Positions 33,125-43,000 of a DNA stretch of 64,000 bases are shown piece by piece (within the stretch, counting starts at the first letter, position 1; each line of letters starts with the position of its first letter). The notes below the pieces were generated by a model, which saw only the letters and a list, made by a program, of their open reading frames with translations, did no database searches and was not told the DNA's origin. The DNA lies in the NCBI GenBank assembly GCA_964596325.1, contig CAZQSQ010000002.1, forward strand, positions 28,969 through 92,968. Direction: 5' to 3'. Source of the stretch: JBAZJI01 sp964596325. Lineage in GTDB: Bacteria; Patescibacteriota; Minisyncoccia; Minisyncoccales; JAGOPM01. Both the position numbers and the translations under genes were made by a program.

Positions 33125-36100
33125 TCATCTGACCGGCGGTCTTATGCCGATAAATTCATCCGGAGCATAAAGCGTTATATTGCAATTATCAAAGCGTAAT
33201 TTGCCATAACCGTTATCGCCCCAAGTAGTTCCCCAACTGTTTTTAATTATCCAATACCTGTCTTTTTTGTTGTAACCGACAACAATGACTCCATGGTTTA
33301 CTGATGAGCTAGAATCCTTCTCGCACTCGAAAACCCCGTCATCGCCAATCCTAAAGGCGGCCAAAATTTTTCCAACAAAAGGCCCGCGCTGATCCAAAAC
33401 TTTCATCATATACTCGGTTGTAGCCGTAGAAGGGCCCAAGTCCGGGCTAACAAACTGCGGGGTGGCTTTTGTGCCCCGAGTCTGCCAATCGGCGCATTGC
33501 GCTTTGGCAATCGCTTCCCCAAAAGGATATTTTTCTCCGGGCATGCAAGCCTCGTCAACAATACCATTGCCCATCAGAGCCCACTCCTTGGTGGTCTGAT
33601 AGGGCGCGATACTGAGGCCATTAGGCAAAGGAAATTTATCCGCTGAATAAAGCCAAATTTCCGAAAGGTCCAAATTTTTGCCAGCATCCCTTTGCTCAAT
33701 TTTATAGCGCGATTCGATGGTCCCGCAATACGCATAGGCCCAACAGTTGCCGATGCCATCCTGATCTTTAACTGAAGTCAACCAATTTTTCCCGTCTTTA
33801 TTGCGCCAGTCGACATCGTCTTTATTGGCACTGGAACGGAAATTTATTGTCGCAACCACTCCACTTTCATCTTGGCCGTCAAACTTCCCGTCAAAGTTCC
33901 TATCCAAGCACCAATAATGGGTTTGGGCCTGCTCCGTTCTGGCAAACTCATAGGAAACTTGGCAAAAAGCACTGCTACCCAAATCACAGTTGCCCAACTC
34001 CGGACCGCTGCAAGAATCTTTTTTGACAGAAATTTTCATTTTCCGGCAATCATCAAATATTTCTATTATCCCATCTTTGCCAATTGCCGAGAGCGCCCAA
34101 TGCAAACGAATATTCCCTGCGCTGGGCAAATAATCATAGTAAAGCGCCTTTTTATCATTTTCTGATTTATAAGGCTGCGTGCTATCGCTGCTCCAAAACA
34201 AAGTTTTTACCGGCGCGGTGCAATTATTAACCGGGAGCAATAATTTGCTGGCATCAAAAACATAAGATTTCTCATCGCAGAAAATTTGGCGCATTTCATC
34301 TTTGACGCAAGCGCGATAACCGTATTTCAGATCAGCCGGCTGGGCTTTGAGCTTGGCAATATTGATATCAAACCAGAATTTTTCAGCCTTCGAGCGATAA
34401 TCCAATGGCAAAGCTATACTGTCATCCCAAACATATTCTACCCCGCCCGCTTCCCCGGCCGCAGCTGACCAAATGGCAAAGCCGCCATAAACTTCCGGAT
34501 ATTCGTCCAAATTATTAACTTGGCCAGTCAGAATGATCGCCTTGGACCCGTCAAAATGCACGGCAGTTTTAGCCTCAGCGCTAAGCGTTTCCACTATGGG
34601 CGTAATCTTGGTTGTCAGCCCAAGCCAATCATTGGCACAATAATACTTCTCATCCTCCCAATATTGCTTGGCGCAAAGCCTCAACTTAAATTTCCCCTCC
34701 CGATTATTAGTTTTAATATTGGCAAAGCCCAACCAAACTTTTATATCCCCGGTGCCGGCTGTATTTTTGAGAATGCTGTCATTTTCGAAAGCCACAGCTT
34801 TATCGGCTGGATTAGCCGTGTTGTAATATTCATAGCCCAAATAAAGCCGATTAAAATCCCGCCAATTATCCACAACTCCATCGATCTTATATCCGGGATA
34901 ACCGCCACCCTGATACTTCAAGGCGACATTGCGGACTATCGGGACTTTTATATCGGAAATCGCAAAACAATAATCTTCCTTGGCGCAAACCAAATATGTG
35001 TCAGGCGTTCCCTCAAATAAAGGCGTGATGCAGGCCCGATAGCAGAACCTCGCTTCTCCCTTGCTCGGCTTGATGGGCGATAAGGGCTCCATATCCAAAG
35101 CCTCCGGCGTAGTATCCAGTTCACGATAAGCGGTTTTCTCTGACGAAAAAACGCTTTGGTTGCGATAATCGAAACTTTGCCAAGTGAAAAATGTTCTGAG
35201 TATCGGGAATTTGCCCGTGTTGGTAATACGCCCTTGGGGCAAAATCGTGCCATCGGCGAGCATTTTGGGCGGTAAATTAATAACATCAATATCCTCTAAG
35301 CCCCTCACCCGCTCGCTGACAATCTCACCGCAAACTTTGTCTTTAGGGTTTTTAGTCGGCGAGGCGCAGGCCGCGTAAGTGATATTTTCATAATTATCGA
35401 GGGGCAAAAATGATTTGGAGTCTATTGTTTTCTTAAAGGCGACATTTCTGCCTTGATTAAGTGGTTTGTCGAGCCAAATGAAACTATCCTCCTCAATGCT
35501 AGCCCAGTCAATCCACGGCTCGTGGTGTGCGATATAAGTCAACTCCTTGCCAAACATACCGATTTGGCCCGTGGGAATATCTTCATGCACGGTTTCGGAA
35601 TATTTTTTCGTATCATAAATCGCGAAGCCCGCGTAAAGCTGTTTGGCGCCCCAAAAAGAATTCACCCGGCCGTTAAGATCAACTGTCTTGGCGGTGATAT
35701 TGCTTGGGGCAAATGTTTGGACATAAGGCAAATCCGGAAAGCAAAAATACGGCGAGGAAAAAATATTAGTTCCGGTTTGCCGGGCGTAAATTTTCACACA
35801 GGCCTTGTCGCCCTTGTCCAAATAAATCCCCTTGGGCGAGAAGCTGACAATTTTTTTGTTCGGTAAAATCTGGGTCCTTGAGGAAAAATACCCGTTGACC
35901 GGTTCAATTTTTTGGCCATTAGCCTTCTTAATCGTCAAATCAAAACAATATTCCACGAAGGAATCGGCCTTATTCCCCGGATAAAGGCTGGCCGAAATTT
36001 GCAGACTGCCGTCATTTTTATTGATTTTTGCATCCTCAATAATTGCCTTAGGGCTGGGGTAAAGCTCTTCCCGGTCCATATCGCGCATGGCTTCGAAGCA

Positions 36101-36442
36101 GTAAGGTTTTTCCGAATCATTCAAATTAAAAATTTTGGCCTTAAGCGCATAACCGCTGCGCAGTAAAAAATTAGCGGCAAAAAACGTGAATCGCCCGTTG
36201 TATTTAACCCGAGAATTGCCGATTACAAAAGCCGCCTTATTGCTGCCTTTAGGAAAGACTTCATAAGCCACGCTCACGCCCTGATTTTCAGCCAAACCGC
36301 TGGCCGTGGCGCTGATAAGCGTGCCATTATTTTTGGTTTGATAGGAATTGATCGTGACTGCTGGCGCCGCCAGAACCGGCCATGCAAAAAAAACAGAACA
36401 GATTATGGCAAGAATAATATTTTTTTTGCCCATAACGCTCAT
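33125..36442 (-). CDS. Large secreted papain-like (C1A) cysteine protease
   Basis: A 1105-residue exported protein: signal peptide ending near AAPAV, about 800 residues of repeated beta domains (Ig-like, with phrases such as GGYPGYKIDGVVDNW), an EF-hand-like loop (DRNFDGKFDGQDE), then a C-terminal papain domain. The catalytic set is complete: Gln894 (KDQDG), Cys900 (GNCWAY), His1050 (NHGVIVVGY) and Asn1068 (KNSWG). The mature-start WRNKDGKNWLTSVKDQ fits C1A enzymes, so the N-terminal part may act as a binding or propeptide region. Its stop is 10 bases upstream of the nuclease gene and its start is one base after the VWA gene. Confidence 0.88.
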   Translation of the reverse strand: MSVMGKKNIILAIICSVFFAWPVLAAPAVTINSYQTKNNGTLISATASGLAENQGVSVAYEVFPKGSNKAAFVIGNSRVKYNGRFTFFAANFLLRSGYALKAKIFNLNDSEKPYCFEAMRDMDREELYPSPKAIIEDAKINKNDGSLQISASLYPGNKADSFVEYCFDLTIKKANGQKIEPVNGYFSSRTQILPNKKIVSFSPKGIYLDKGDKACVKIYARQTGTNIFSSPYFCFPDLPYVQTFAPSNITAKTVDLNGRVNSFWGAKQLYAGFAIYDTKKYSETVHEDIPTGQIGMFGKELTYIAHHEPWIDWASIEEDSFIWLDKPLNQGRNVAFKKTIDSKSFLPLDNYENITYAACASPTKNPKDKVCGEIVSERVRGLEDIDVINLPPKMLADGTILPQGRITNTGKFPILRTFFTWQSFDYRNQSVFSSEKTAYRELDTTPEALDMEPLSPIKPSKGEARFCYRACITPLFEGTPDTYLVCAKEDYCFAISDIKVPIVRNVALKYQGGGYPGYKIDGVVDNWRDFNRLYLGYEYYNTANPADKAVAFENDSILKNTAGTGDIKVWLGFANIKTNNREGKFKLRLCAKQYWEDEKYYCANDWLGLTTKITPIVETLSAEAKTAVHFDGSKAIILTGQVNNLDEYPEVYGGFAIWSAAAGEAGGVEYVWDDSIALPLDYRSKAEKFWFDINIAKLKAQPADLKYGYRACVKDEMRQIFCDEKSYVFDASKLLLPVNNCTAPVKTLFWSSDSTQPYKSENDKKALYYDYLPSAGNIRLHWALSAIGKDGIIEIFDDCRKMKISVKKDSCSGPELGNCDLGSSAFCQVSYEFARTEQAQTHYWCLDRNFDGKFDGQDESGVVATINFRSSANKDDVDWRNKDGKNWLTSVKDQDGIGNCWAYAYCGTIESRYKIEQRDAGKNLDLSEIWLYSADKFPLPNGLSIAPYQTTKEWALMGNGIVDEACMPGEKYPFGEAIAKAQCADWQTRGTKATPQFVSPDLGPSTATTEYMMKVLDQRGPFVGKILAAFRIGDDGVFECEKDSSSSVNHGVIVVGYNKKDRYWIIKNSWGTTWGDNGYGKLRFDNCNITLYAPDEFIGIRPPVR

Positions 36443-36443
36443 A

Positions 36444-37904
36444 TTATTTGCAATTTGTTAAAAATTGGATTGCGGCAATATTTTTAATCCCGCCAAATTT
36501 GGAAGACCAGTACGACTTGGCCGAATCATTGGCCGCTCCGGAATTTTGGCCACTCCCATTGGCCAAGTTCAGCGTAAAATTGACTTTTTGGCCGCTTGCA
36601 ACATTGCCCACGGCTATGCCCAAAGAATTAAGCTGCGAGTTGTAGTTGATAGTATAAGGAGAGGCAACATTGCTACCAAGATATGAAATGCCCGGGTTTA
36701 GCCGAAGGTAAGCAAAAACATCTTCGCAATTTTTTGGAAGGGATTTTTCTTGGGCAAACATACTGCCAAGCGTGATGGAGATTTTTGACAAATCTTCCGA
36801 TTCGGAAAATGTAGCCGGCAAACTGGCCATATTCTTCATCAGACTTTTGGCGAAAGCCCCAGCATTGGGTTTGATTTTATCAGTTTGGGCAAAATTAAAA
36901 CCAATAGTATAAATCTTGGCCGGGGATTTATCGGAGAATTTAGCGTAAAAGGCTTGGTTTAAGGCATCTTTGGTGCAGGTATTGGCGCTTGTCGGATAAG
37001 ATTGCCAGTCTGGGCACTCACCCTTGGTGTAGGCATTAGCAACCCCGTCAGAAACGAGCACGATAATATTGCGCCTAGAATTTGGCGTGGAGCTTATCGG
37101 CAGCGCTGAAAGCAAATTGCGGGCCTGCAAAATTCCATCGGCAATATTGGTTAATCTTTCATTAGCCGCAAAAGCCTCAAGGGTGGCGGCGGCCTTGGTG
37201 TAATCGCTACTCATACCCAAAAGAATTTTCCCCTTGGCGCCAAAGCCCACGAGCGCCACCTTATCAAAATTTTTATCCAATTTGGCCAACAGCCCTTTGA
37301 TGGCCGCCTTGGCATTATTAAGTGGAGCTCCGCGCATAGTGGCTGATTGGTCAAGCACAAAAACTATATTGAGCGCGGGCCGCACATATTGAAGATTTTC
37401 GCTGGGGCAAGAAAATTCAATATTGCCAGAAAATCGGCAGCTCGCCGCAGGCTTGGCAAATGTTTTAGGCATTGGCTTGGCTACCAAAGGCAAATAACTT
37501 TGTGCTCCCGTAGGGCGAAAGCCATCGTCTAGATTTGGAAAATATCCTGAGGCCCGCATCGTGGCTATCATTTCTGTTTTTTTACCCACAGCATCTACGC
37601 AGGCAAAACAATTTTTAGAAAATGCCGAACCGCAAAGCTTTGGGTCACTAAGAACTTGCTGTTTAAGGCCGTAAAGCTCGCAGTAATTATACTTGGTGGA
37701 AATTTTGCCATTGACCAAGCCCCAAGAATCGGCTTGCTTGCCATCGGGCAGCGTACAGAGGGAATATTGGCCCGCCGCCGTAGTGATAACTTTTGAGGGA
37801 AAACCCATTTGCAGGCAATAGGCGGTCGAGGGGTTGTGCATGGCACCCGCCCCCAAAGGCAAAAGCGCCGCCAAGGCAATTATTGCAAATATTTTTTTAG
37901 ACAT
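36444..37904 (-). CDS. Secreted VWA-domain protein with DUF333 region
   Basis: A 486-residue exported protein. After the signal peptide comes a DUF333-like region at about residues 22-65 (NPSTAYCLQMGF, CTLPDGKQADSW) and a Cys-rich stretch to about 105, then a VWA domain at about 177-400 with MIDAS residues Asp185, Ser187, Thr189 (DQSAT), and a C-terminal DUF11-like beta domain. The VWA domain is similar in layout to the first one of the 1347-residue protein (both have ERLTNIADG or ERTTNIADG). Probably an adhesin. It stands between the two protease genes with gaps of 1 and 15 bases. Confidence 0.85.
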   Translation of the reverse strand: MSKKIFAIIALAALLPLGAGAMHNPSTAYCLQMGFPSKVITTAAGQYSLCTLPDGKQADSWGLVNGKISTKYNYCELYGLKQQVLSDPKLCGSAFSKNCFACVDAVGKKTEMIATMRASGYFPNLDDGFRPTGAQSYLPLVAKPMPKTFAKPAASCRFSGNIEFSCPSENLQYVRPALNIVFVLDQSATMRGAPLNNAKAAIKGLLAKLDKNFDKVALVGFGAKGKILLGMSSDYTKAAATLEAFAANERLTNIADGILQARNLLSALPISSTPNSRRNIIVLVSDGVANAYTKGECPDWQSYPTSANTCTKDALNQAFYAKFSDKSPAKIYTIGFNFAQTDKIKPNAGAFAKSLMKNMASLPATFSESEDLSKISITLGSMFAQEKSLPKNCEDVFAYLRLNPGISYLGSNVASPYTINYNSQLNSLGIAVGNVASGQKVNFTLNLANGSGQNSGAANDSAKSYWSSKFGGIKNIAAIQFLTNCK

Positions 37905-37919
37905 ATTTTTGAAAAATTT

Positions 37920-39962
37920 TTAGGGTTTTATCGCCTCCCCGGGCGCATTAACTTTTTGCACGGAGATAACCTCATCTTTGAAATTAGGAACCATGCCACA
38001 CTCGCCATAAGGAATGTGAATAAATCCGCCGTCCCCCCAGCCAGTGCCCCAACTATTTTTGATAATCCAACTTCCGTCTAGCTGACTATAACCAACAATT
38101 AAAACCGCATGCGAATATATGGCATCGGCCCGCCAATTTGCCCCGCAGCGCAGGCGGCCGGCCTCATCGAAGTAGGCGTCGGAATGAAAAATATGCCCGT
38201 GAATCGGCCCATACTTGCGGATAGCCGCTTTTATTTGATCCAAACCGATAGTGCCTTTATCCCCGATTATCTTTTCCCACCCGATAAAAAGCCTTTGTTG
38301 CCAATCCGCACAGCGATTGGCGCAATGGTCACCGGGTAACGGATAACCGTCTTTATCCAAAATTCCGGCATTATACGGAAAACAATTTTCATCCACTGTG
38401 CGCATTGGAAATTGCCAATCAACCTCGTTCTGATTGGCATATTTTTGGTTTTCATTAGCACAAGCCGAGAAAAAACTTTCCGAAAGATCAATATCGGTAT
38501 TAGGCAAATCCCTCTCAATCAAATAGCGAGATTCAATGGCGCCCGTAGTCCTGAAATCCGCACACGTTCCGGAACCGTCTTGGTCTTTAACGCGCGTTAC
38601 ATAGCTGCCCTTGGGCCGATTGCGCCAATCAAAATACAGCCAATCAGCCTGCTCGTAGATGTCATATTGGGCAAAAACCGATTCCCCGAAGCGATCAAAT
38701 TTGCCATCCCCATTTTTATCTACGCAAGCAAAAACCTTATGCCCGCCAACTTTAGTCTCGAGATTTCTCAACATTAAAAGGCAGCCTAAACTTTTCTCCC
38801 CAATGTTATAATTATAACCGGTATTACACCAAGTTATCATCTCACCTTGGCAGGACTCTTTGCGCAACTGTATCTCCTTATTTTGGCAATCCAATTTTAA
38901 GCGGACATCAATATGGGAAATTTTGGCCTCCTCGGTTGTAAAATTTGTTTGCCCGAGAAATTCCATGCTCAAATTCGAAGAGCAGGCTTCCACCCCCTCG
39001 GCGATTATCGGCTCCTCATCGTAACACTTGATATAAATTTCTTTTAGCTTATATTTGGCTTTATTATCCTTGCTATACTTCAACAAATTCACTTCGCATT
39101 CCTGCGAATCCTGATACTGGCTGGAGGTTTTAATTACCACTTTTTTCCCGGCCAAATCTTTAGCAATGTAATAGTACTGCCTAGCTACTCTTTTCTTAGC
39201 AAGGTCATAATTACCGCTGGCAAAAGCATTAAGGCAATCATTTTCACTTAAATAACAACCGTGGATGGCGGCCCCGGCCAAATTATCCGCCTGCCAATAA
39301 TGGCAAAGGGCGCGGCGGGCAAACACTTGCGTTGAAAGTTGGGCGTTGGCTGAGCCGTTATTTAAGGCACAATACCACATGGGTTGGGCCAAGTACCCGC
39401 AATCGTAGAGCGGCCCGAAGCCGGAAGCATAAATCAAATCCACCGTATCCATGGCCGAGCCGGTATCATTGGCAAAAGAAGAAGCATCGGGATATTTTTG
39501 CGAAAAGCCGACAGGGAATTCTTTGGCAAAATAATAACCCACAATCTGCCCGTCGCTGGCGCGCCGGCTAATCCTGATCATGGCCCCGCGGTAACAATAA
39601 TAATCCCCGTCGCTGTCGCTGGAAGTTTTAAGCTCGGGCATTCCCAAAACCGGATTGACGGCATACTGGGCCATATTGGAAAAACTTAAATCATAAGAAA
39701 AACTCCCTCTGTTCACCAGTTTGCCGGTTTTGATCGTCACAATCTCGCTTGGCCGGCGCCGCAAAAGGACCTCGAACCACGGCTCCAAAGTAAAGGAAGT
39801 CGGGTTGATAATTTGGCCGGAAAGGGTCGCCCCGTTTTGATTTGTTATTTTCTTCAAATTCGTAAAACGCGGAAAATTACTCTCCGCCAAAACGTGATTG
39901 AATGCCAAAAATAACAGGCACGCCGAATATGCAATTATGTGCAAAAATTGGCGCTTGCTCAT
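37920..39962 (-). CDS. Secreted papain-like protease with altered active-site neighbour
   Basis: A 680-residue exported paralogue of the 1105-residue protease. Signal peptide, a shorter beta-rich part, an EF-hand-like loop (DKNGDGKFDRFGE), then the papain domain with Gln461, Cys467, His618 (SHAVLIVGY) and Asn636 (KNSWGTGWG). The Trp that normally follows the catalytic Cys is replaced (GTCADF instead of GxCWAF), so activity may be changed, although the catalytic residues remain. The ATG at 39960-39962 is chosen because a signal peptide begins there and a TATAAT lies 11 bases before it; the longer frame crosses that box and a palindromic repeat. First gene of the long polycistron. Confidence 0.85.
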   Translation of the reverse strand: MSKRQFLHIIAYSACLLFLAFNHVLAESNFPRFTNLKKITNQNGATLSGQIINPTSFTLEPWFEVLLRRRPSEIVTIKTGKLVNRGSFSYDLSFSNMAQYAVNPVLGMPELKTSSDSDGDYYCYRGAMIRISRRASDGQIVGYYFAKEFPVGFSQKYPDASSFANDTGSAMDTVDLIYASGFGPLYDCGYLAQPMWYCALNNGSANAQLSTQVFARRALCHYWQADNLAGAAIHGCYLSENDCLNAFASGNYDLAKKRVARQYYYIAKDLAGKKVVIKTSSQYQDSQECEVNLLKYSKDNKAKYKLKEIYIKCYDEEPIIAEGVEACSSNLSMEFLGQTNFTTEEAKISHIDVRLKLDCQNKEIQLRKESCQGEMITWCNTGYNYNIGEKSLGCLLMLRNLETKVGGHKVFACVDKNGDGKFDRFGESVFAQYDIYEQADWLYFDWRNRPKGSYVTRVKDQDGSGTCADFRTTGAIESRYLIERDLPNTDIDLSESFFSACANENQKYANQNEVDWQFPMRTVDENCFPYNAGILDKDGYPLPGDHCANRCADWQQRLFIGWEKIIGDKGTIGLDQIKAAIRKYGPIHGHIFHSDAYFDEAGRLRCGANWRADAIYSHAVLIVGYSQLDGSWIIKNSWGTGWGDGGFIHIPYGECGMVPNFKDEVISVQKVNAPGEAIKP

Positions 39963-39972
39963 GCCTGCTTTA

Positions 39973-39978
39973 ATTATA
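39973..39978 (-). promoter_or_regulatory. Candidate -10 box of the surface/division/glycolysis polycistron
   Basis: A perfect TATAAT on the minus strand, 11 bases before the protease ATG. No convincing -35 is seen at 16-18 bases. No other promoter is evident between here and gpmI. Confidence 0.45.
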
Positions 39979-40011
39979 GTATTTTGTTGCCTTAAAAGAA
40001 GTGGAAAACCC

Positions 40012-40096
40012 TGCCGCGTGCGAAGTCGCGTATAGCTCCGCACGCGACAAGCTATACGAGGGAAGCCGCGTGCGAGTATGGCGAGCTATACGCGGC
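40012..40096. repeat. GC-rich REP-like palindromic element
   Basis: Two adjacent perfect 7-bp palindromes, GTCGCGT/ACGCGAC (40025-40031 with 40042-40048) and GCCGCGT/ACGCGGC (40065-40071 with 40090-40096), share the words GCCGCGTGCGA and AGCTATACG in direct and inverted copies. The last arm contains the stop codon of the helicase gene. Base composition is much more GC-rich than the flanks. It may act as a terminator or RNA stabiliser, or be a mobile REP-type repeat. Confidence 0.65.
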
Positions 40097-43000
40097 TATT
40101 CGCGAAACTCGCAAATATCGCGATAGTCGCACCAATCGCAATGGCGTCCCGGAGTGGCGGCAAAATTGCTCTGCTCCAAGGCTTGAGAAAAATCCTCAAA
40201 CTCTTGGATTAAGTTTTCAATATCCTCATCGCTGCCCAAAAACGATAAAGTTGAACCATCTTCCAAATAATAATAAATCAGCTCCACGGGTTCGGCTTTA
40301 TGCACTTGCTTGGCCGCTATTTGATAAATCAAAAGCTGCGCCTTGGTCTGGTCGTCCAGCTTATCCTTGGGCGTACCGGTTTTATAATCAATAATGGCAA
40401 TTTTTCCTTGTCCTCTATCATCAATGCGGTCAATTTTTCCATAAACAGCTTTGTCCCCTATCTTAATTGTAAAGGAAGATTCCAATGCCCCCCTACCATC
40501 GATTTGATATAGTTTAGGCGGGTTGGTTTTCAGGTTCTCATAAAAATTCTTCAATATTTCCCGGCCTTTTTGGTAATAATCCTCTTTTTGTTTTTTTGAT
40601 TCAAACCACTCATCCTGCCAGTGCTTATCATAAAGCTTGTAAAGCTCTTCGATATCGGGGAATTGTCCCCTGTCCTTAGTGGAACCGAACAGGTCTTTTT
40701 GCTCCGACTTGCGGGCACAAAGGTCGACAAACTCCTCAACTGTGGAATGGATGGAGCGGCCAAAGGTTGTCGAGGCGCGGCCACGTTTAGGCACGCGCAT
40801 GATATGCTCCAATTTATATTGGTAAGGACATTTTTCAAAGGCGGCCAGCTGGGTATAAGAAAGGGTTTCGGGCAGCTTGTAGCTAAGGGAATTTTTCTCC
40901 GGGTTTTTATGATTGGGCTTAAGCGCGGAAATGTCGGCGGATTCCACTTTTTTGGCTTTGCAGACTTGGGCCAAGCCGATTTCTGAGAGAAACTTACTGG
41001 GCACGCGCGTGCGCTTAAGGCCGGGCTCAACTTGGGCATGGCTTAAATACAGCCCCAAACGAGCCCGGGTTAAGGCCACATAAAATAACCGGCGCTCTTC
41101 CTGCTCGTGAAAAATTTTATCATCGCCTTGCAGCTGGACTGCCTCGAGAGCATCGCCCTCCTTTTGGCGGCGCGCGTAAAGCAAGCTCTGGGGTATTTCA
41201 AGCCCGCCCCCGCGGTTATAAGTCGGGAAATGCGACTGCACCAAATCAATCACAAAAACATGGTTGAATTCCAAACCTTTGGCCTTGTGCACAGTCATCA
41301 CCTGCACTTGTTCAAAACTGGCTTGAGCCAGATCGGAACGGATTGTGCCCTTTTCCCCGGACTCGATTTCAAAATTCACCTGCTCCAAAAAGTCGGAAAG
41401 CCGGCACTGGACTTGCGACTCTTCGAATTCCTTGAGCTGTTCCAAAAATTGATTAAGCAAATCGACATTTTCTTTGGCTTGGCGCGGATTAGTTTTTTCG
41501 TCCTGCAATATCCATGAGAAGTATCCGGCTTCCTCCAAATAAACCGTGAATGTTTCGCTTAAAGTATGCTCTTTGAGCATTTCGCGGTGCCGCTCCACCA
41601 GAGAAGTGATTTTATTGCACGCCGCCAGAGCTTGGCCCGAAATTTGCGGCACTGAGCCGGCTAGCTTCAAGCCTTCGTAGAGCGATAAAGTTTTTTTCCG
41701 GCAATGCTCGGTAATCTTAGAGATGTCATCCTCAGGCACATCAAAAACCGGAGCGCGCAAAACCTTATAAACCGCCGCGCTTTCGTGGTAATTATCCAAC
41801 AGTTTCAAATAAGAAAGAGCCTCCAAGATTATCGGCTTTTGGTAAAAGCCCTTGCTCGCCAAAAAACGAAAATCAATGCCTTCGCGCTGCAAAACTGAGC
41901 AAATTTTCTGCGCCTGCGCATTGGTGCGCGCCAAAATGGCAAAATCGGGGTATTCCAAATCCTGCGGGCTTTTATTGGGAGTAAAACACTTTTGCAATTC
42001 TTTTATTTTTTGCACCACGCGCCTGGCCTCTTCCTCCACATCTTGGCACTGCCAAACTTCAAATGCTCCAACCTGCCCAGAATCAGCACAAAGTCTTTTT
42101 AACTCTTCCAGCCGAATTTGCTGTTTCAAAAAATTATCCGCGACTTCCTTTTTATGCGCCACATAATGCTCCAAACGATTGGGATTATTGTTAACAATGC
42201 TTTTGTAAGCCCAATCCAAAATACTTTGCGTTGAACGATAATTGGTTTTAAGAACCACGATTTTGGCCTCGGGAAAATCATGGCAAAAATCCAAAACATT
42301 TTCCAAAACTGCCCCGCGAAAACGGTAAATGGATTGGTCGTCATCGCCCACCACACTCAAATTGTTTTTGGGCGCAGCCAAAATTTTGACCAGCTCGTAT
42401 TGGATGCGGTTAGTATCTTGAAATTCATCGACTAAAATATATTTGAACTTATCCCGGTAAATTTTAAGCGTAGCCGGGCTTTTTTTGAAAAGTTTCAGGC
42501 AATAGTTAAGCTGGTCGCCGAAATCCAAAGAGTTATTGTCGAGCAATGTCTTTTGATACATGGCATAGGCTCTGGCCACCTCGGCGGCCTTTTCCATTTC
42601 CTCGCGCATAACATCCAAATCGTCCCCGGCCTTTGCCCCGTTATCGGTTAAGTCTACGCGCAAGCTGTCGGCATATTCCAAATAATGCTCGGGATAAATT
42701 CCCTCTTCCTTGCATTCCTTAAAATGATAGCTCAGCTGGTCTAAAAATTTGGCGGGATTGCCCAAGGATTGGTAATGCTTAAAATCAAACTTATCCAAAT
42801 TCTTGCGCATCAAAATCCACCCTTGGTTGTCGCTTAGTATTTTGAAATCATCGGCAAGGCCGATATCAAAGCAATGCCGGCGCAAAATTTTGTCGCAAAA
42901 AGCGTGAAAAGTCTGAATCCACAAATCGCAATAAGCCCAATCGGTATTTTCCTCGATAATTTTATCCTCCAAATGCGCGGCGGCATCTTCATTGAACACA

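Noticed and set aside
36444..40043. Frameshifted single gene: VWA and protease frames as pieces of one protein
   Set aside because: Each has its own signal peptide and start, and gaps of 1-15 bases are usual for this genome.
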